This document shows positions 35,147-46,360 of a DNA stretch of 64,000 bases, one piece after another (position 1 is the stretch's first letter; each line of letters begins with the position of its first letter). The notes below the pieces were generated by a model, which was not told the DNA's origin, did not search any database, and was given only the letters and a program-made list of their open reading frames with translations. The translations under genes were made by a program, and so were the position numbers. Source of the DNA: [Phialemoniopsis] sp. UDSM-2020 (taxonomy: Eukaryota; Ascomycota; Sordariomycetes; Thyridiales; Thyridiaceae); assembly GCA_018873225.1 (NCBI GenBank), contig JAEILZ010000002.1, forward strand, positions 2,108,001 through 2,172,000. Reading direction: 5' to 3'.

Positions 35147-36395
35147 CGTGAAGAACGACTACGATGAACAAGAAGCCAAGAGTATTATAGACTAATCAGA
35201 GTAGCAGCGAAGCGCTGCAGAGAGAGAGACCGTGTGAACGAGTGACAGGGGTTGTTTGGGTTAACGAGTGACTAGGCAAATGTGCCTTTAGGAGTGGTGG
35301 TGAAGGGAGTGAAGCCCATGACGGAAAGATCTTCGTCTTCAGACCCAGGAGGGAATCAACTTTGGCTTTTAAAGATTTAAACACTCGCAGGAAAGGGGTG
35401 CGGGAGCCCACGATGTCCGCTTTGGTGTCGTCTCAATAGCGCTAGGGTAACCCAAGCCTGGTCAGGATGCCATTTTGACGTCTCTTGGCAGCGCCAGGGC
35501 CATTCGAACCCGGTCAAAAGTCGACGTTCTAGGCTACCATTGCGTGGTCAGGCCTTGTCTGTTTGGTGACAAGCGAGGAAACATTGGCGTTCTGTGTGGG
35601 GTGTCGGCCAAAAAGGGTTCGCTCGATGGCAGCCAAGACGAGAGTGAGCACGTACGCCTTCGTGATACGAGCTGTTGTTGGTGGCTCTGGCGCACCAAGA
35701 ATAGCTTGAAACGTCTGAAATAAAGAGTGATGGCCTTCTGACAGAGAGTGCGCGTGTGTCATTCTCTCTCCATTGCCCTCGCATTCGATAAGAGTTGGCC
35801 GTCATCCGTGACCAGCGACCGTAATCCAGCATCAACCAACAGAGAAGTCGACGGAGCTGATGGCTCGAGGGGCGTCGCTAAACTCCACGTCAAAAATAAC
35901 TAGATTGGGACGGGCTAGCCAGGGGCGTTTCAGGGGGGCCTTGGGGGTCAGACAGCCCGCTAGGAACATTTTTGGATGCACCGCCGAATCGGCTGCCTTT
36001 GCGTGGATCCACAGTCGCATGGCACGATGGCACGGTGGGTGATCCGGCCGCCGTTAAGGCACTCAGGGTGATTCTACTTCGTACGTGAATGTGCCGAGAT
36101 GGTGTGCAGTATGCGAGATTCTCAGATTAAGGAGGCGTCATGTGTACCTGTCATTGTCGGGGGTCTATGCATCATCCATATAGCTACGCGCCATATGTAT
36201 TTGACAGTGGTGATCTGGCCCATCCGAGCGGCACCTCGCGTACCGTATGCTAAGGTCGGACTTTTAATAGGCGCCCTTCAGCATGAAGCACCGTCAGGGC
36301 GCGAGCACAACGACACAGATAGGAATTGGCCCGGCCCAGCCACCACCCTCTCGACAGCCACCGTGCCGTAGTATCACGGCCACGACAATGATTAT
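35147..36395. other. Intergenic between tyrosinase and first HET gene
   Basis: A 1.25-kb gap with no supportable gene. The first part is the tyrosinase promoter; the end abuts the HET 3' side. No mobile element or tRNA was found. Confidence 0.55.
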
Positions 36396-38309
36396 TTATG
36401 TCTCGATCGCAACAGTGATCTTTTGCAGCGTAGCGAGATCCATCCACACGTATCGTGCTATCGTTGTCAATCGGTCCCAGTTCACTTTCATCCCATCCTT
36501 GGCCCGGTAATCACCTATCCCGTCTTTCCTTATGTGTGGCTCTGCAATGTCGGCGCGGCCGACGAGCTCGTAAAGCCCACCTTGCTCCGTAGATAGCTTG
36601 AGATTCTCTTTCGAAGGCTTTGGATTCCCAACCTCCCTGGCTCCCGTCAACAGCTCGTCATACAAAGGGTCGCGCCGCAGCCGCATGACAACAGCTGCAT
36701 CGCAGTCCCAGAAGCGCAACACAATGTCTCCCACTTCCGCCCCATGAGGTGCAAGTCCCATGCAGTGGTCGCTGCCCATGAATCGCGTCGGTTCGCCTGC
36801 TGGCAACTGTCCCAGGCTTGGATTGTAGTCAGCCGGCGAGAACTCTCGTAGTGGTGACCATGCAACCGCATAATTCTCAAAGGATGCTATCCGAGCAATG
36901 TCAGCATCTCCATAGTCGATGATCTTGGCTGTGTAGGTCTCCTCCATCTCACGCAGCTTGGCTAGATCGCTAGTATCGGTGTAATGATCATGCCAGCTTG
37001 ACAGCCATGCTTGCTGTTCTCGGTACGAGCCGAAGAAATCCGAGTAGGTGGGCCCGATGCACTGGATCCGGCCAGCGATGTAGGCTTTGACCTGTACGAA
37101 CGGCGGGGAGACTGGTTTTATGGAAGCCCGAACCTGGAGGAAGTCCGGCTGCTTCACTTCTTCGTCCACCTTGCCCTCGAGAGCATGCTGCACCACCCCC
37201 GCGAACCTAACGACACGAGCTCTCCTCTCATCGGCTTGCTCGCCCTCCTCCTTTCCAAAATCTAGTTTCGGCATAGCCCGCAGGTACATGTGCAATACCA
37301 CATCACACCAAATGTCGTAGAAGGACCGTTTATAGTCTACAGGGATCATTCCGCGTCCCCTCTTTGCTCCGGAGACTTCGGAAATGCTTCGGAGGTTGGC
37401 AGCATCCGTTGCATCGATCGAAGCGACGTCGTTCGCCAGACCCAACAGGCCATAGACTCTGTCGCGTGGCTCGCCGCAGCCACAGTGCATAAAATTCTCG
37501 ACCAGTGTTTCGAGACGCATCTCGTCCGTAAAGCGTTTCTTTCTTGCCTGCAAGAGGCGGTCCATCGGCTGCTTCTTGTCGCTGGCACTGTTCTTGGTGC
37601 TAGCAAGGACCTGCTGCTCAGACCATACGTACTGACCCTGTAAGAACATGATGGAGCGCGCGAGACAGACCTCCTGCACTATCCAGACACGCGTCCAGTA
37701 AGGATCCTCGTGAATGGGGAAGGCGTCCTGGCCCCATTTGGAGAAAACGACTTCGCCAGTTGCAAGTGTCTGACTCTGGCCCGACTGCCATTTCGATGAG
37801 CGGGTGGCGGCGCTGATCCTGCCCGGTTCGCGCTCCGGCAGTCCCAGCCACGACACCACATGCATCGCACGCGTGTAGATGAAGGCCATCAGAGCGACCT
37901 GGGAGTTGCGCTCCGAAATGTCATTTTGATTGATGCATACCTGGTCTGTCCACAGATGGAGCCAGCCCTGCTCCGATCGTAGATAGTGCAGTGCCAGGGC
38001 CAGGTTGTGGCCAATTGGCAGTCGCTGGCCTTCGATGTTGATGTAGTCGGACACTGCACGCTTGTCAGTGGGGAGGCTGTAGCCGGTGGTGGCTTTGTCT
38101 ATGTGGACGCTGGCGTGAGACTCGTCCCTGTCACTCCATGTGTAGGAGAGGGCGATGTATTTGGGCTTGGACGCGAACGTCACCGACTTGAGCTGTCCTT
38201 GAAACTCGTCGGCGAAGCGACCCGGCTGTAGGACGAGCAGCCGGAGGCCGTCTCCGGCCGGCAATGGAGGATATCGAAAGGTTGACATTGCTGCTTTCGA
38301 AGAAGCCAT
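36396..38309 (-). CDS. HET domain protein 1 (637 aa, intronless)
   Basis: A single exon of 637 residues. The HET (heterokaryon incompatibility) core is near the N-terminus: YIALSYTWSD, LPIGHNLALALHYLR, LWTDQVCINQND..ERNSQVALM and then IYTRAMHVVSWLG. Downstream the typical variable region includes RVYGLLGLA and IPVDYKRSFYDIWCDVV. The C-terminal part has GLAPHGAEVGDIVLRFWDCDAAVVMR, the usual end module. HET proteins trigger growth arrest or cell death on non-self recognition in some fungi, but most copies are uncharacterised. It is followed on the same strand by a second HET gene 591 bp away, suggesting local duplication of the family. No truncation is seen. Confidence 0.9.
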   Translation of the reverse strand: MASSKAAMSTFRYPPLPAGDGLRLLVLQPGRFADEFQGQLKSVTFASKPKYIALSYTWSDRDESHASVHIDKATTGYSLPTDKRAVSDYINIEGQRLPIGHNLALALHYLRSEQGWLHLWTDQVCINQNDISERNSQVALMAFIYTRAMHVVSWLGLPEREPGRISAATRSSKWQSGQSQTLATGEVVFSKWGQDAFPIHEDPYWTRVWIVQEVCLARSIMFLQGQYVWSEQQVLASTKNSASDKKQPMDRLLQARKKRFTDEMRLETLVENFMHCGCGEPRDRVYGLLGLANDVASIDATDAANLRSISEVSGAKRGRGMIPVDYKRSFYDIWCDVVLHMYLRAMPKLDFGKEEGEQADERRARVVRFAGVVQHALEGKVDEEVKQPDFLQVRASIKPVSPPFVQVKAYIAGRIQCIGPTYSDFFGSYREQQAWLSSWHDHYTDTSDLAKLREMEETYTAKIIDYGDADIARIASFENYAVAWSPLREFSPADYNPSLGQLPAGEPTRFMGSDHCMGLAPHGAEVGDIVLRFWDCDAAVVMRLRRDPLYDELLTGAREVGNPKPSKENLKLSTEQGGLYELVGRADIAEPHIRKDGIGDYRAKDGMKVNWDRLTTIARYVWMDLATLQKITVAIET

Positions 38310-38900
38310 GGTCTAGGGGAAAAAGTCGAAAAGTCATGTTGCAATTTCAGCCGCACGAGACTTTGGCGCCCAATTTTTTGACAAGGGTTCGGCGGCGCGT
38401 ACTTGTACATGATCGGCTTGCTTATGCTATCCTTCACTCTAGCTTCTACCTCCTGTCCCCCATTCTCTCCTTCTTATATTGATTTTCATCCACTGTCAGA
38501 TCTGTGAATGCACAGATTTTCGACATGGAAAATCTCCTTTCCCCATCTGAAAAGTCGAGAGCGATGCAGGGAAGGGTTTCGCCCCTGTCAAAGTGGAAGT
38601 GGAATCAGTGTCGCCTGGCCTAATAAGGATATGGTGGGTCGCAGGCAACCTTTCCGTTCACATCCTCGCTCGTAAAGCACCTGCAAGTATTACAACTTTC
38701 AACTTGATTAGGAAGTACATGAGAAGATTTGGTATGTAGCTCTGTTGTGTAGGTGGACAGTGTCTCCAGTTGCCAGTGCTTGAACATATTCATTAGACCC
38801 AAAGCTGCATCGCTTGCAATCTGTGCAAAGGGCTGATCAGCCCGACTTTCAAGTCTCCATCATCCCAAAGAAACACCCATGAACTCAGATAAAGCATGAA
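38310..38900. other. Gap between tandem HET genes
   Basis: This 591-bp stretch holds the 3' UTR of the upstream HET gene and the promoter of the downstream one (both minus). Nothing else is supportable. Confidence 0.55.
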
Positions 38901-41211
38901 TCACGCAAGGGAAAACGAGGTAATTGCAACTCCGCGTGCAATCAGCGCGTCCGGGTCCATCCTAGGATCATACTTGATTACCTCACCGGTCTCTCTGTTC
39001 TCAAAACACTGAAAAATGGCCGGATCATCCCCCGTTCTTTGGCAGTCCTTCCTTTCCCAACCCTGAAGCGCCTCCAGTCTCGGGTCTTCGTCAGACAAGG
39101 TATTTGTCTTGGCGTCGAAGAAGCGGTATGTGCCAAGGTGGCCGGTGAAGTCGTCAAATACTTGCACATACGTATGCTCAGGCAAGGGGCCCAGCAGACT
39201 GATCGCGTCATTCAAGCCGTACACGAAACATTCACCTACCACTGCGAACTGGTTGTTCGGCATGGGTCGTAGCAGAATTGGCGCGTCACAGCCTAGGAAG
39301 ACGGATATGACATCGCCTGTGCAAAGGGAATCAGCATAACCGTATGTTGAAATGAAAGCGGCGAATCTCACCAACTTGGCCACCTGGTGGACCTAGAGCA
39401 ATGTATCCTTCTTTTGTGACCATGTATGGCCGTCCCTGTAACAACCCCAAGGAATGTTCCTCATGCCAGGAGAGTAGCAGGTCTTCTGGCGGTGGCAACT
39501 TTGCGCGCTCCCCGAACAAAGCATTCGGAGAGTCTTGCGCGGCCCAAGATTCCAAGTCCGGGTTATCGTGCAAAGGAAACCTCTCTTTGAGGTAGTTCCC
39601 GATGAATGTTCGGGCATACACCGACTTGAAGCTATCGCCGGTGACGTACGGGCCCGCAGTTTCAAGATTGCTTGGTTCCATGTTCCTAACGGCTTGTAGG
39701 CGTGAGCGGGTGGAACCTGCAGCGTTGGATTTGTCGCTCGGGATCGACGTAACGATACTGCAAACGGTTGCACAGTAGACACCGGCGACTTTGAGCACGT
39801 TGGATCCGACAAGTTCAACGCAGCATCGAGAGTAACCAGCGGCGAACTGCCACACCGTCTGTCTGGCAACGATATTTGGCGCAGAGAAGTCGGGAACCCA
39901 TGACGGACAGTCAATAATCTTCTTGGCTAGGTAGCATGAGCGGAGCAGTTCAAGACGTCCGATATGTTGAATATAAGCAAGAGTTGTCTCGGTATAGACT
40001 TGTTCGATGGGGATAGTGTACCGGGGGCGGATCTTCTGGCGAAAACGTTCTGGTAGAAGACCAAGGAACCCGTAGATCAGATCTCTCGGGTCCTTGCATC
40101 GTCGCCCGTCGGCATACATGAAGCTGTTGAATATGGGAGCGTCAAAATTAATACGAGTCGCGAGTCGCTCAATGAGGGCCAGTCTTTCTCGCGCTACGAA
40201 CCCCGGCAGCTCCTGCTGGATCCAGACCGTTCGGAATGCCGAGCTGAACTCAACCCAATGCACCACATCGTGGCCGCAGCAGACAATGGCGTCTTCCGCA
40301 AGCTGAACCTCCTGAAGGATCCACATCCGTTCAAACCAGTCCCTAGAGAACAACGTGTATAGGCTCATCCAGGTCTCGTGATCAAGCCGCTGTCTCTTCG
40401 GACCCTTGGCCCCCGGTGCGAGCAAATAACAATTATCTAAAGTCGGCACAACTTGCCGTCCAAGATAGTCGATTGTTGTCAGAGCCGCACTGCTCGTCTT
40501 CGAACTAGGTCCCAGCCAAACCACAACTCGATTTGCCAATTTGTAGATGTCGGTCATCCTGGCCACTTGTGTAGTTCGTTCATCCATGTCAGCCTGGTTG
40601 ATGCATATAGCATCAATCCAGATAACTCGATCTCTGTCTGTGTAACGAAGGTGTCGCATCGCGCAAGCGAGGTTCTCGCCGATCGGGAGCCGGGTATATG
40701 ATGGTTGGTCGGCTTCAGGAGAGGTTTGGGAGAATGTTGACGATGATTCTGCGAGGTCTGATCGTTTCACGAAAGCCGTGTCTGCTCCCATCAGCGATCC
40801 CCAGGTGTACGATAGTGCCTCGTATCGCGGCTCGTAAGTCACTTCATCACCATCTAGTCTTTGATAGACGGCCTCGTCAATGGTCGTGTCCGGATGAGAC
40901 CAAGATGTCTTCTCATTGCCCTCAGGATCCTCATATGAGAATATAAAGCGGTAGTTCGAAGCTTGTTTCACTTCCCAATACGCTGGCAATGTTGCTTCAA
41001 GCTCTTGGGGTGTGATCTTTGGCCGACGGGAGTGCTCTGCAGGGAGGAGGGGTGTATGGGTGATGTCGATGTGGATATCATCGTCGAACCTGCCTGGGAG
41101 AATAGTGACAAGCCGGAGATCATCCTTTTCCTGTAGTCTTCGGTACGTATAGAGTGGCTGGCTTAGGTTATAGTCCAGCTGCGGAGGTTCAGGTTCTCGG
41201 GTCTCCGCCAT
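38901..41211 (-). CDS. HET domain protein 2 (751 aa)
   Basis: Exons 41211-39372 and 39316-38901 join in frame to 751 residues. The join rebuilds GGQVGDVISVFLGCDAPILLRP, the usual C-terminal HET-family module. The HET core has YEALSYTWGS, LPIGENLACAMRHLRY, IWIDAICINQADMDERTTQVARM and IYKLANRVVVWLGPSS; then WMSLYTLFSRDWFERMWILQEV and PRDLIYGFLGLLP follow. It has an N-terminal extension of about 130 residues before the core that HET protein 1 lacks. The two are therefore relatives rather than a recent identical duplication. The probable role is non-self recognition, by family only. Confidence 0.9.
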
Positions 41212-41947
41212 GGTTGCGAAACGGTTCAGGAAAATGGCTTTCTCAACCTATGGTCATGGTAGCTTCTTCGCACATTACAGTCGACCAAATCACGTTGACC
41301 TCGAGGAAGCATACTTGCACAGCAAGATTCAAAGAGAGGGGTATATAACGATCAGGCTTCGCGTGCACAGGACGAATGACGAGCCAGCACGTGTCTCAAG
41401 GTGCACTGCATGTAAGCAAACAATCAGGCTGACAGCATCACCTGATTTGCACACAAGGCTGTCTTATTTCTTGGCTCCTCAACCAAGATAGAGACGGCGT
41501 GCAATCAGCAACATACCCATCGCAGAAGCAAAAGAGGTCTATCCTCATAACGACACGCGATCTATACTTGATAGCATGCTGGGATCTTGGGAGTTTGGTC
41601 GATGATCAAGCCATGGGCTGGAGGTCTGTGTCCGAACTTGGTTGGTCCTAGCCAGCACTGAACATTGTGCGGCCTTGATGTCTCCATTTTCCGGCCATAC
41701 ATACCGAGCGCTTATGAATTCTTCAATTTTAAGTTGAGCCAATCGAGATCAGACCGGTAAATCTCTAAGCGCTTAGGACGCATTTAGACACGCCAATTTT
41801 GTTCTTTCTCACTTTAATGTCAGCCATGGTCTTCTCACCTCCAAGATTCTTCTAAACCCATTCCACCCTTCATTCGCTTATCCTCGGCAAGATCTTGCCC
41901 TTTCATACAGTCAAGGCAAAAATTCTCTGAAAAGCATAGACAGTGCT
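41212..41947. other. Divergent promoter region
   Basis: A 736-bp gap lies between the starts of HET gene 2 (-) and the DUF3632-like gene (+). Short open frames show no domain. Confidence 0.55.
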
Positions 41948-42952
41948 ATGGGGAATCGAGATGCAGGACAATCCACCGACAACCCCGCGTGGCTGGTTTA
42001 TCTGGAAGAGGAGATGAGACCCGGTTCGGACTTTGTCGAGGAGGATGTTCTCAACCTCATACGGGACATGCTACTTGCACCGGAATCTGCTTTTTCGATT
42101 GCCAACGATACTGTACAAAAGTTGCGTGAATACTATCACCAGCATTACATTCTCGACGACGACCAATGGCAACGCCTCTCGGACCACGGAGTCCAGGGTT
42201 TCTTGCACTGTGTCATGCTCGATGTTTTCGAGCTAGCAGCCCAGATCGACTTTACCGACTTCAGACAGGAGCGCCTGGCTAGTGTTCTCATCGGACTCAA
42301 GCAACAGGCACCGTCGTCTTTTGATACAGAAGTTTGTTCCGAGACCTAGACCTTCCATGATAATAATACTGACTTGACTTAGAACCCCCAACTCACTTGG
42401 GATGAGACACCTCTACAGATTGTTGCTACCGAGAAGTGGAACCACAACTCTGGTAAGCATTTTACCCCAGCCTATAGACTTATTGCAGATCTAACGCTTC
42501 TCCTCCTCGCAGTATCACGAACTGAGCCAGAGGGCGCGAGCTTGATGATCCGAGCCAACAAGTGTCTAAGTACCGCCGGTCTGCTAGCTAGACTCGTCAA
42601 TGCGGATTTATTCGATAGCATTGGACTGCACTGGGCTAGTGTGGAAATGTCGAAAGGATGCGAGGATCCAGAAGGCGACACTCCTGTTGCTCCTCATGCT
42701 CAACAGTGCTGGACTGTCGTTGCAACGCTGTGGGTCTTACATGCTGGTGAAGTGATGGCCAAAGAGGCAAGGAATCCAGCCCACAAGCTGGTTTGGCCCC
42801 TCAACGCAGAAAAATGGAAGATATGGGCTGCGAGGCTCAAAGAGACATCACAGGCTGCAAGTGTGGATGACCTCTGGAGTCTTCAAGCTCGAGCTGGCGA
42901 GGCATATGAAGAGATGGCCAGGCTGTTCCCACAAGCGTTAAAGAATGAGTAA
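41948..42952 (+). CDS. DUF3632-like fungal protein (297 aa)
   Basis: Exons 41948-42331, 42383-42452 and 42513-42952 join in frame to 297 residues. The pattern FELAAQIDFTDFRQERLASVLIGLK, then a tryptophan-containing TWDETPLQIVATEKWN, and a long helical C-terminus (WTVVATLWVLHAGEVMAKEA, EKWKIWAARLKETSQAA, AGEAYEEMARLFP) fits the helical DUF3632 family of filamentous ascomycetes. No function is known for that family. There is no signal peptide or membrane segment. The family assignment is from pattern memory and could be wrong; the gene model itself is well supported by the frame-preserving joins. Confidence 0.7.
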
Positions 42953-43178
42953 TACTGGTGCGAGTTATAGTCACGTCACATAGAACGGAAAGATACTGGA
43001 GGGTACCAAAGACCAATGATTGGTCCTGTCATTGACTATAGAATCAAAGCCGGTAATGCGATATCGTGACGAGTATTATACAGTCCAAGTCAGCCAGCGA
43101 GTGTTTCGTGGCCGATGCGGTAAACAAAGGGTGGCCCCAACGCCATCATGCCGTATCCTTCTCCCAGCTAAAGGTCCC

Positions 43179-43621
43179 TCATAGCTGCTGCTTGACCTGT
43201 TCGGCCTTGCCTTTCGCCTTGCCGGCGACCTCATGTGCCTTGCCCTTGGCCTCGCCGGCAACCTCCTTCGCATCGCCTCGGAGCTCGGCAGCCTTGCCAG
43301 TGGCCTTGCCCCCGACGATTTCCTCGCCGGCCTCCTTGATCTTGCTACCGACAGCAGCTGCGATATCACGAAGTCAGTATGGAATGGACCGTTTCATAAG
43401 TGCCAGGTCTGCAATGCTTGCTTACCACCAATGTTGATGCCGTCGACGAGCTTGTCAGAGACGGCGCGGTCTACCGTCTTGGCGGCGTCCTTTGCGGTCT
43501 CGGTGGCAGTCTTTTGTAGTACGATGCTGGAGCTGAAGGCAGCGCGGGGAACAGTCGAGACGGCAAAAGTGCGAGGGATGGTCGCTAGGCGACGGACGGC
43601 GGTCTCGGTGAGGAAAGACAT
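43179..43621 (-). CDS. Mitochondrial CsbD/Hmp1-like small protein (124 aa)
   Basis: Exons 43621-43426 and 43357-43179 give 124 residues. The N-terminus (MSFLTETAVRRLATIPRTF..) is basic and hydroxylated, lacks acidic residues after position 6 and looks like a mitochondrial presequence. The C-terminal half is a run of Lys/Glu/Ala/Gly-rich 11-mer-like repeats (KIKEAGEEIVGGKATGKAAE, GDAKEVAGEAKGKAHEVAGK), the CsbD-like pattern also found in LEA-type stress proteins and in the fungal Hmp1 mismatch/cruciform DNA-recognition protein. The probable role is stress or mitochondrial DNA/membrane protection; no enzyme motif is present. The tail ends KAEQVKQQL. Confidence 0.82.
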
Positions 43622-44396
43622 TGTGATGGTGATGTGGTAGTGGTGTTGATGACTTGATCGGTGAGTTGGTCTGATGGAGAGATGTCAATTGACGTTCAGA
43701 TCGATGATTTGATTCTGATTCTATTAGGTGATTTTCAGTGGCTAGGTGAAGAGAAATGAAGGTTGTGCAGTGCTTTGGGACCCTTTAAAGCTCCTGGAGC
43801 TCCTAGCAAAGGTATGAGCTCGTGATGATGTCATGGGTGTGCATGCTTGACGAGGTACTCGTCCTACAGGCGTTGGCCCACCAAAACGCCCTACAAATGG
43901 CGGGGAGAGGCAGCGCATGTGATGGACGGGCTGGTCACCATTAGGCCTAAACCAGGCCGTTCGTTACCCGGGTGAGTAACTGATCGAATCGAATTGCAGG
44001 CCAATGACGTTCATTTACAGGCCGGCTCGCTTTGCAGGTCTGCGGCCGCAGAGACTTGCGGTGGCGGCTTAGATCGGCAACCCAGATGCTCGATCAGTGT
44101 CTGTTTTGTTAGCCCATCACCTATCTGATGACGCCATTTGTCACCATTGCATACAGTAGCATTGCTACTTGAACAAGGGGCAGGGTCTTGAAAGCACAAT
44201 CGTTGCATACGGTTTGATTCGTAATGGTGCTGCGGGATGCGGCTCCTTGAGCCTCATTGTACCTCGTGGATATGTACCTGCTTAGGTGTAGTATGACAGT
44301 GCCTCCGAAGAGGGTGTAGGAGACGGAGACGGGATATCAGCATACGGCTAGCCGGTTGCGTTTCCCTGTAGCTTCTACAAGTTCGTCACGTAGTAT
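43622..44396. other. Intergenic between CsbD-like and hydratase genes
   Basis: A 775-bp gap: the first part is the CsbD-like promoter, the end the hydratase 3' side. No gene is supportable. Confidence 0.55.
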
Positions 44397-45526
44397 CTAG
44401 CGACCCTTAAACACCGGCTTTCTCTTCTCAGAGAAGGCCTTCAGTGCCTCATTCCTGTCCTCGGTCGCAACTACCCGCTCGTACATCTTGTTCTCGACGG
44501 CCTCCACCGGGCGCTGCACCGCCTGGAGGGCAGCCCTGACGGCCACAGGCCCGCCCTCGCAGATCTCGTGCGACAGGCGGACGGCCTCTGACAGCACTGA
44601 CCTCCGCGCGTTCGTCAAGATCTCCTTGTTCTTCTCTGCGTCGCTCTTCTCCGACTGCCCCTGCTGCTGCTCCTCGGGCAGCACCTCGACAAGCCTGTCG
44701 GCAATGCCGAGGAAGTAGGCCTCGGGGGCAGAGACCCTGCGGCCCGTGATGATCATGTCTCGCGCCCGCGGCACACCGATGAGTGCGGGTAGTCTGTAGG
44801 TGCCGCCTGCGCCGGGGATGATGCCCAGCTTCGTCTCGGGGAGGCCGACCATCGCGTTGGAGGAGAGGACACGCATGTGAGTCGAGAGCGCAAGCTCGAG
44901 GCCGCCGCCTAGAGCAACGGAGGAGATCGCTGAGATCGTGGGGATAGGGAGGGCGGACAGAGAGGCAAAGGTCGCGCGAAGGGTCGTCAGGAAGGCTGAG
45001 GTCCTGTGATAGTTCACGGATTAGCGATCGCTGTAATTTGGAGCCTAGATGCATTCAGCGCGTAATCATACTCTTCCTGTGTGAATCCCTTTCGCTCCTT
45101 GAGGTCTGCGCCCGCGCAGAAGCACGTATCGACAGCACTGGCTATGATCAAGGCCCGCGTAGGACCCTTCTCGGCATCGCCTGCGGGGCCGCTGAACCTC
45201 GTCTTGAAGTCTGCGTGCTCGATCTCGGCACCCGTCTCCGTGTTGTACTGCGCGTGCACGGCGTCGATCTCATCGCGCAAGCTGTACAAAAGCGCCCTAG
45301 ATATGGCGTTGCGCGCCGCAGGTCGGTTGAGCTCGAGGACGCGGATGTGGCCGCTGTTGGGCGCTGGCAGGTCGGTCACCTGGATCAGCGGGCCCGGGTT
45401 GGCCTCGGTCGAATACCATAAGCCTGGCAGCCTGCTGCGACTGGCGACAGCCTGCTGCCTTCGCAGGGCCCTGGTGAGAGAGGTCGCAGGTGATATACGC
45501 ACAGGCATGATGTCGAGGGAGGTCAA
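44397..45526 (-). CDS. Mitochondrial enoyl-CoA / methylglutaconyl-CoA hydratase (AUH type, 353 aa)
   Basis: Exons 45526-45072 and 45003-44397 give 353 residues (a start at 45508 would give 347). The 68-bp intron restores KERKGFTQEETSAFLTTLR, a hallmark of the AUH branch of crotonases. CFCAGADLKE and SSVALGGGLELAL form the oxyanion hole, and ETKLGIIPGAGGTYRLP carries the catalytic acidic residue region. The Arg-rich N-terminus (MPVRISPATSLTRALRR...) is a mitochondrial presequence. The expected reaction is hydration of 3-methylglutaconyl-CoA in leucine breakdown, or another short enoyl-CoA. A Gln/Ser/Glu-rich insert (LPEEQQQGQSEKSDAEKN) lies between the last core helices. This is a housekeeping-type gene among accessory neighbours. 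Confidence 0.88.
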
Positions 45527-46360
45527 TTGCTGGGGGGTGACAATTGAATACAGAAGCTCGTTGAGAGGAGAAGTTGACGATCAAAATATCGGGGGAATTG
45601 GCGAGCTATGATGTCGAGCTTCGGCCCCGGTTATAGACGGATTAGCGCGGACTGTCACTGGGCCGAATTCAGCCATCGCCGAGATCCCGCAGGAGAGATG
45701 GCTACACGATTCACATAATGAACCCGATAGCGATGATTTTGCTATTCGTTGACTACAACCTCTAGGCGTATTGCATGTCGTTCATCAGGTTTCCTAGCTA
45801 CCTACCTAGGTAGTTAGTGAATAGAGCGCTCCTCTCGGCCCGCGCCTCTTCTGTCGGGTTGTCTCGTGATCTCTCGACATTGATCCACGGCTGTCAGGTT
45901 GTACCTTTCTGTTCGCCTTGAAGTGTCTATACTAATTCTGAACGCGAGCGTCAACGCTCGATACTAGTCAAGTTGCAAGATGAAGGGCATTAATGGCTTT
46001 GAAACCCTCCAACCCGCCTGATGGAGCTGCAGAACCGAACGCTACAGTTCGGTTTGCCAAGACATGCTTGTCGTGAATAGCGCCATATGCAGGTGGAGCA
46101 CCGAGCTGAATCGGGCCTACGTACAAACGGTTTCCGTGAGGCTGTGCAAGCTGAAAAACATCGGCCGCGCACCTTAAAAACACTCCAGCGACGCCATTGC
46201 CTGCAAGCCACTTCTTGGCTCGTAAAACAGTAACAGTCTTCACGCGAGCATCGTTGTCCTGGCTCTCGAAGGCTTATACGTCTCCCTTGTGTCCTCTCAA
46301 GGGTCTTGAGACTCGAAAAGCGCCCTTCGGCGGTTCCGTCACTGGCGTCAGAGGGGCAGA
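45527..46360. other. Divergent promoter region with CCTA/TAGG palindrome
   Basis: A 834-bp gap lies between the hydratase (-) and the proline-rich gene (+). It contains a CTACCTAGGTAG-type palindrome near 45801-45820. The last 100-150 bp are probably the 5' leader of the proline-rich gene. Confidence 0.55.

Noticed and set aside
35490..35520. GGTTCGAA-like tRNA B-box on the minus strand
   Set aside because: No pairing T-stem, no A-box at the right distance and no cloverleaf; similar for the GGTTCGAA near 5814.
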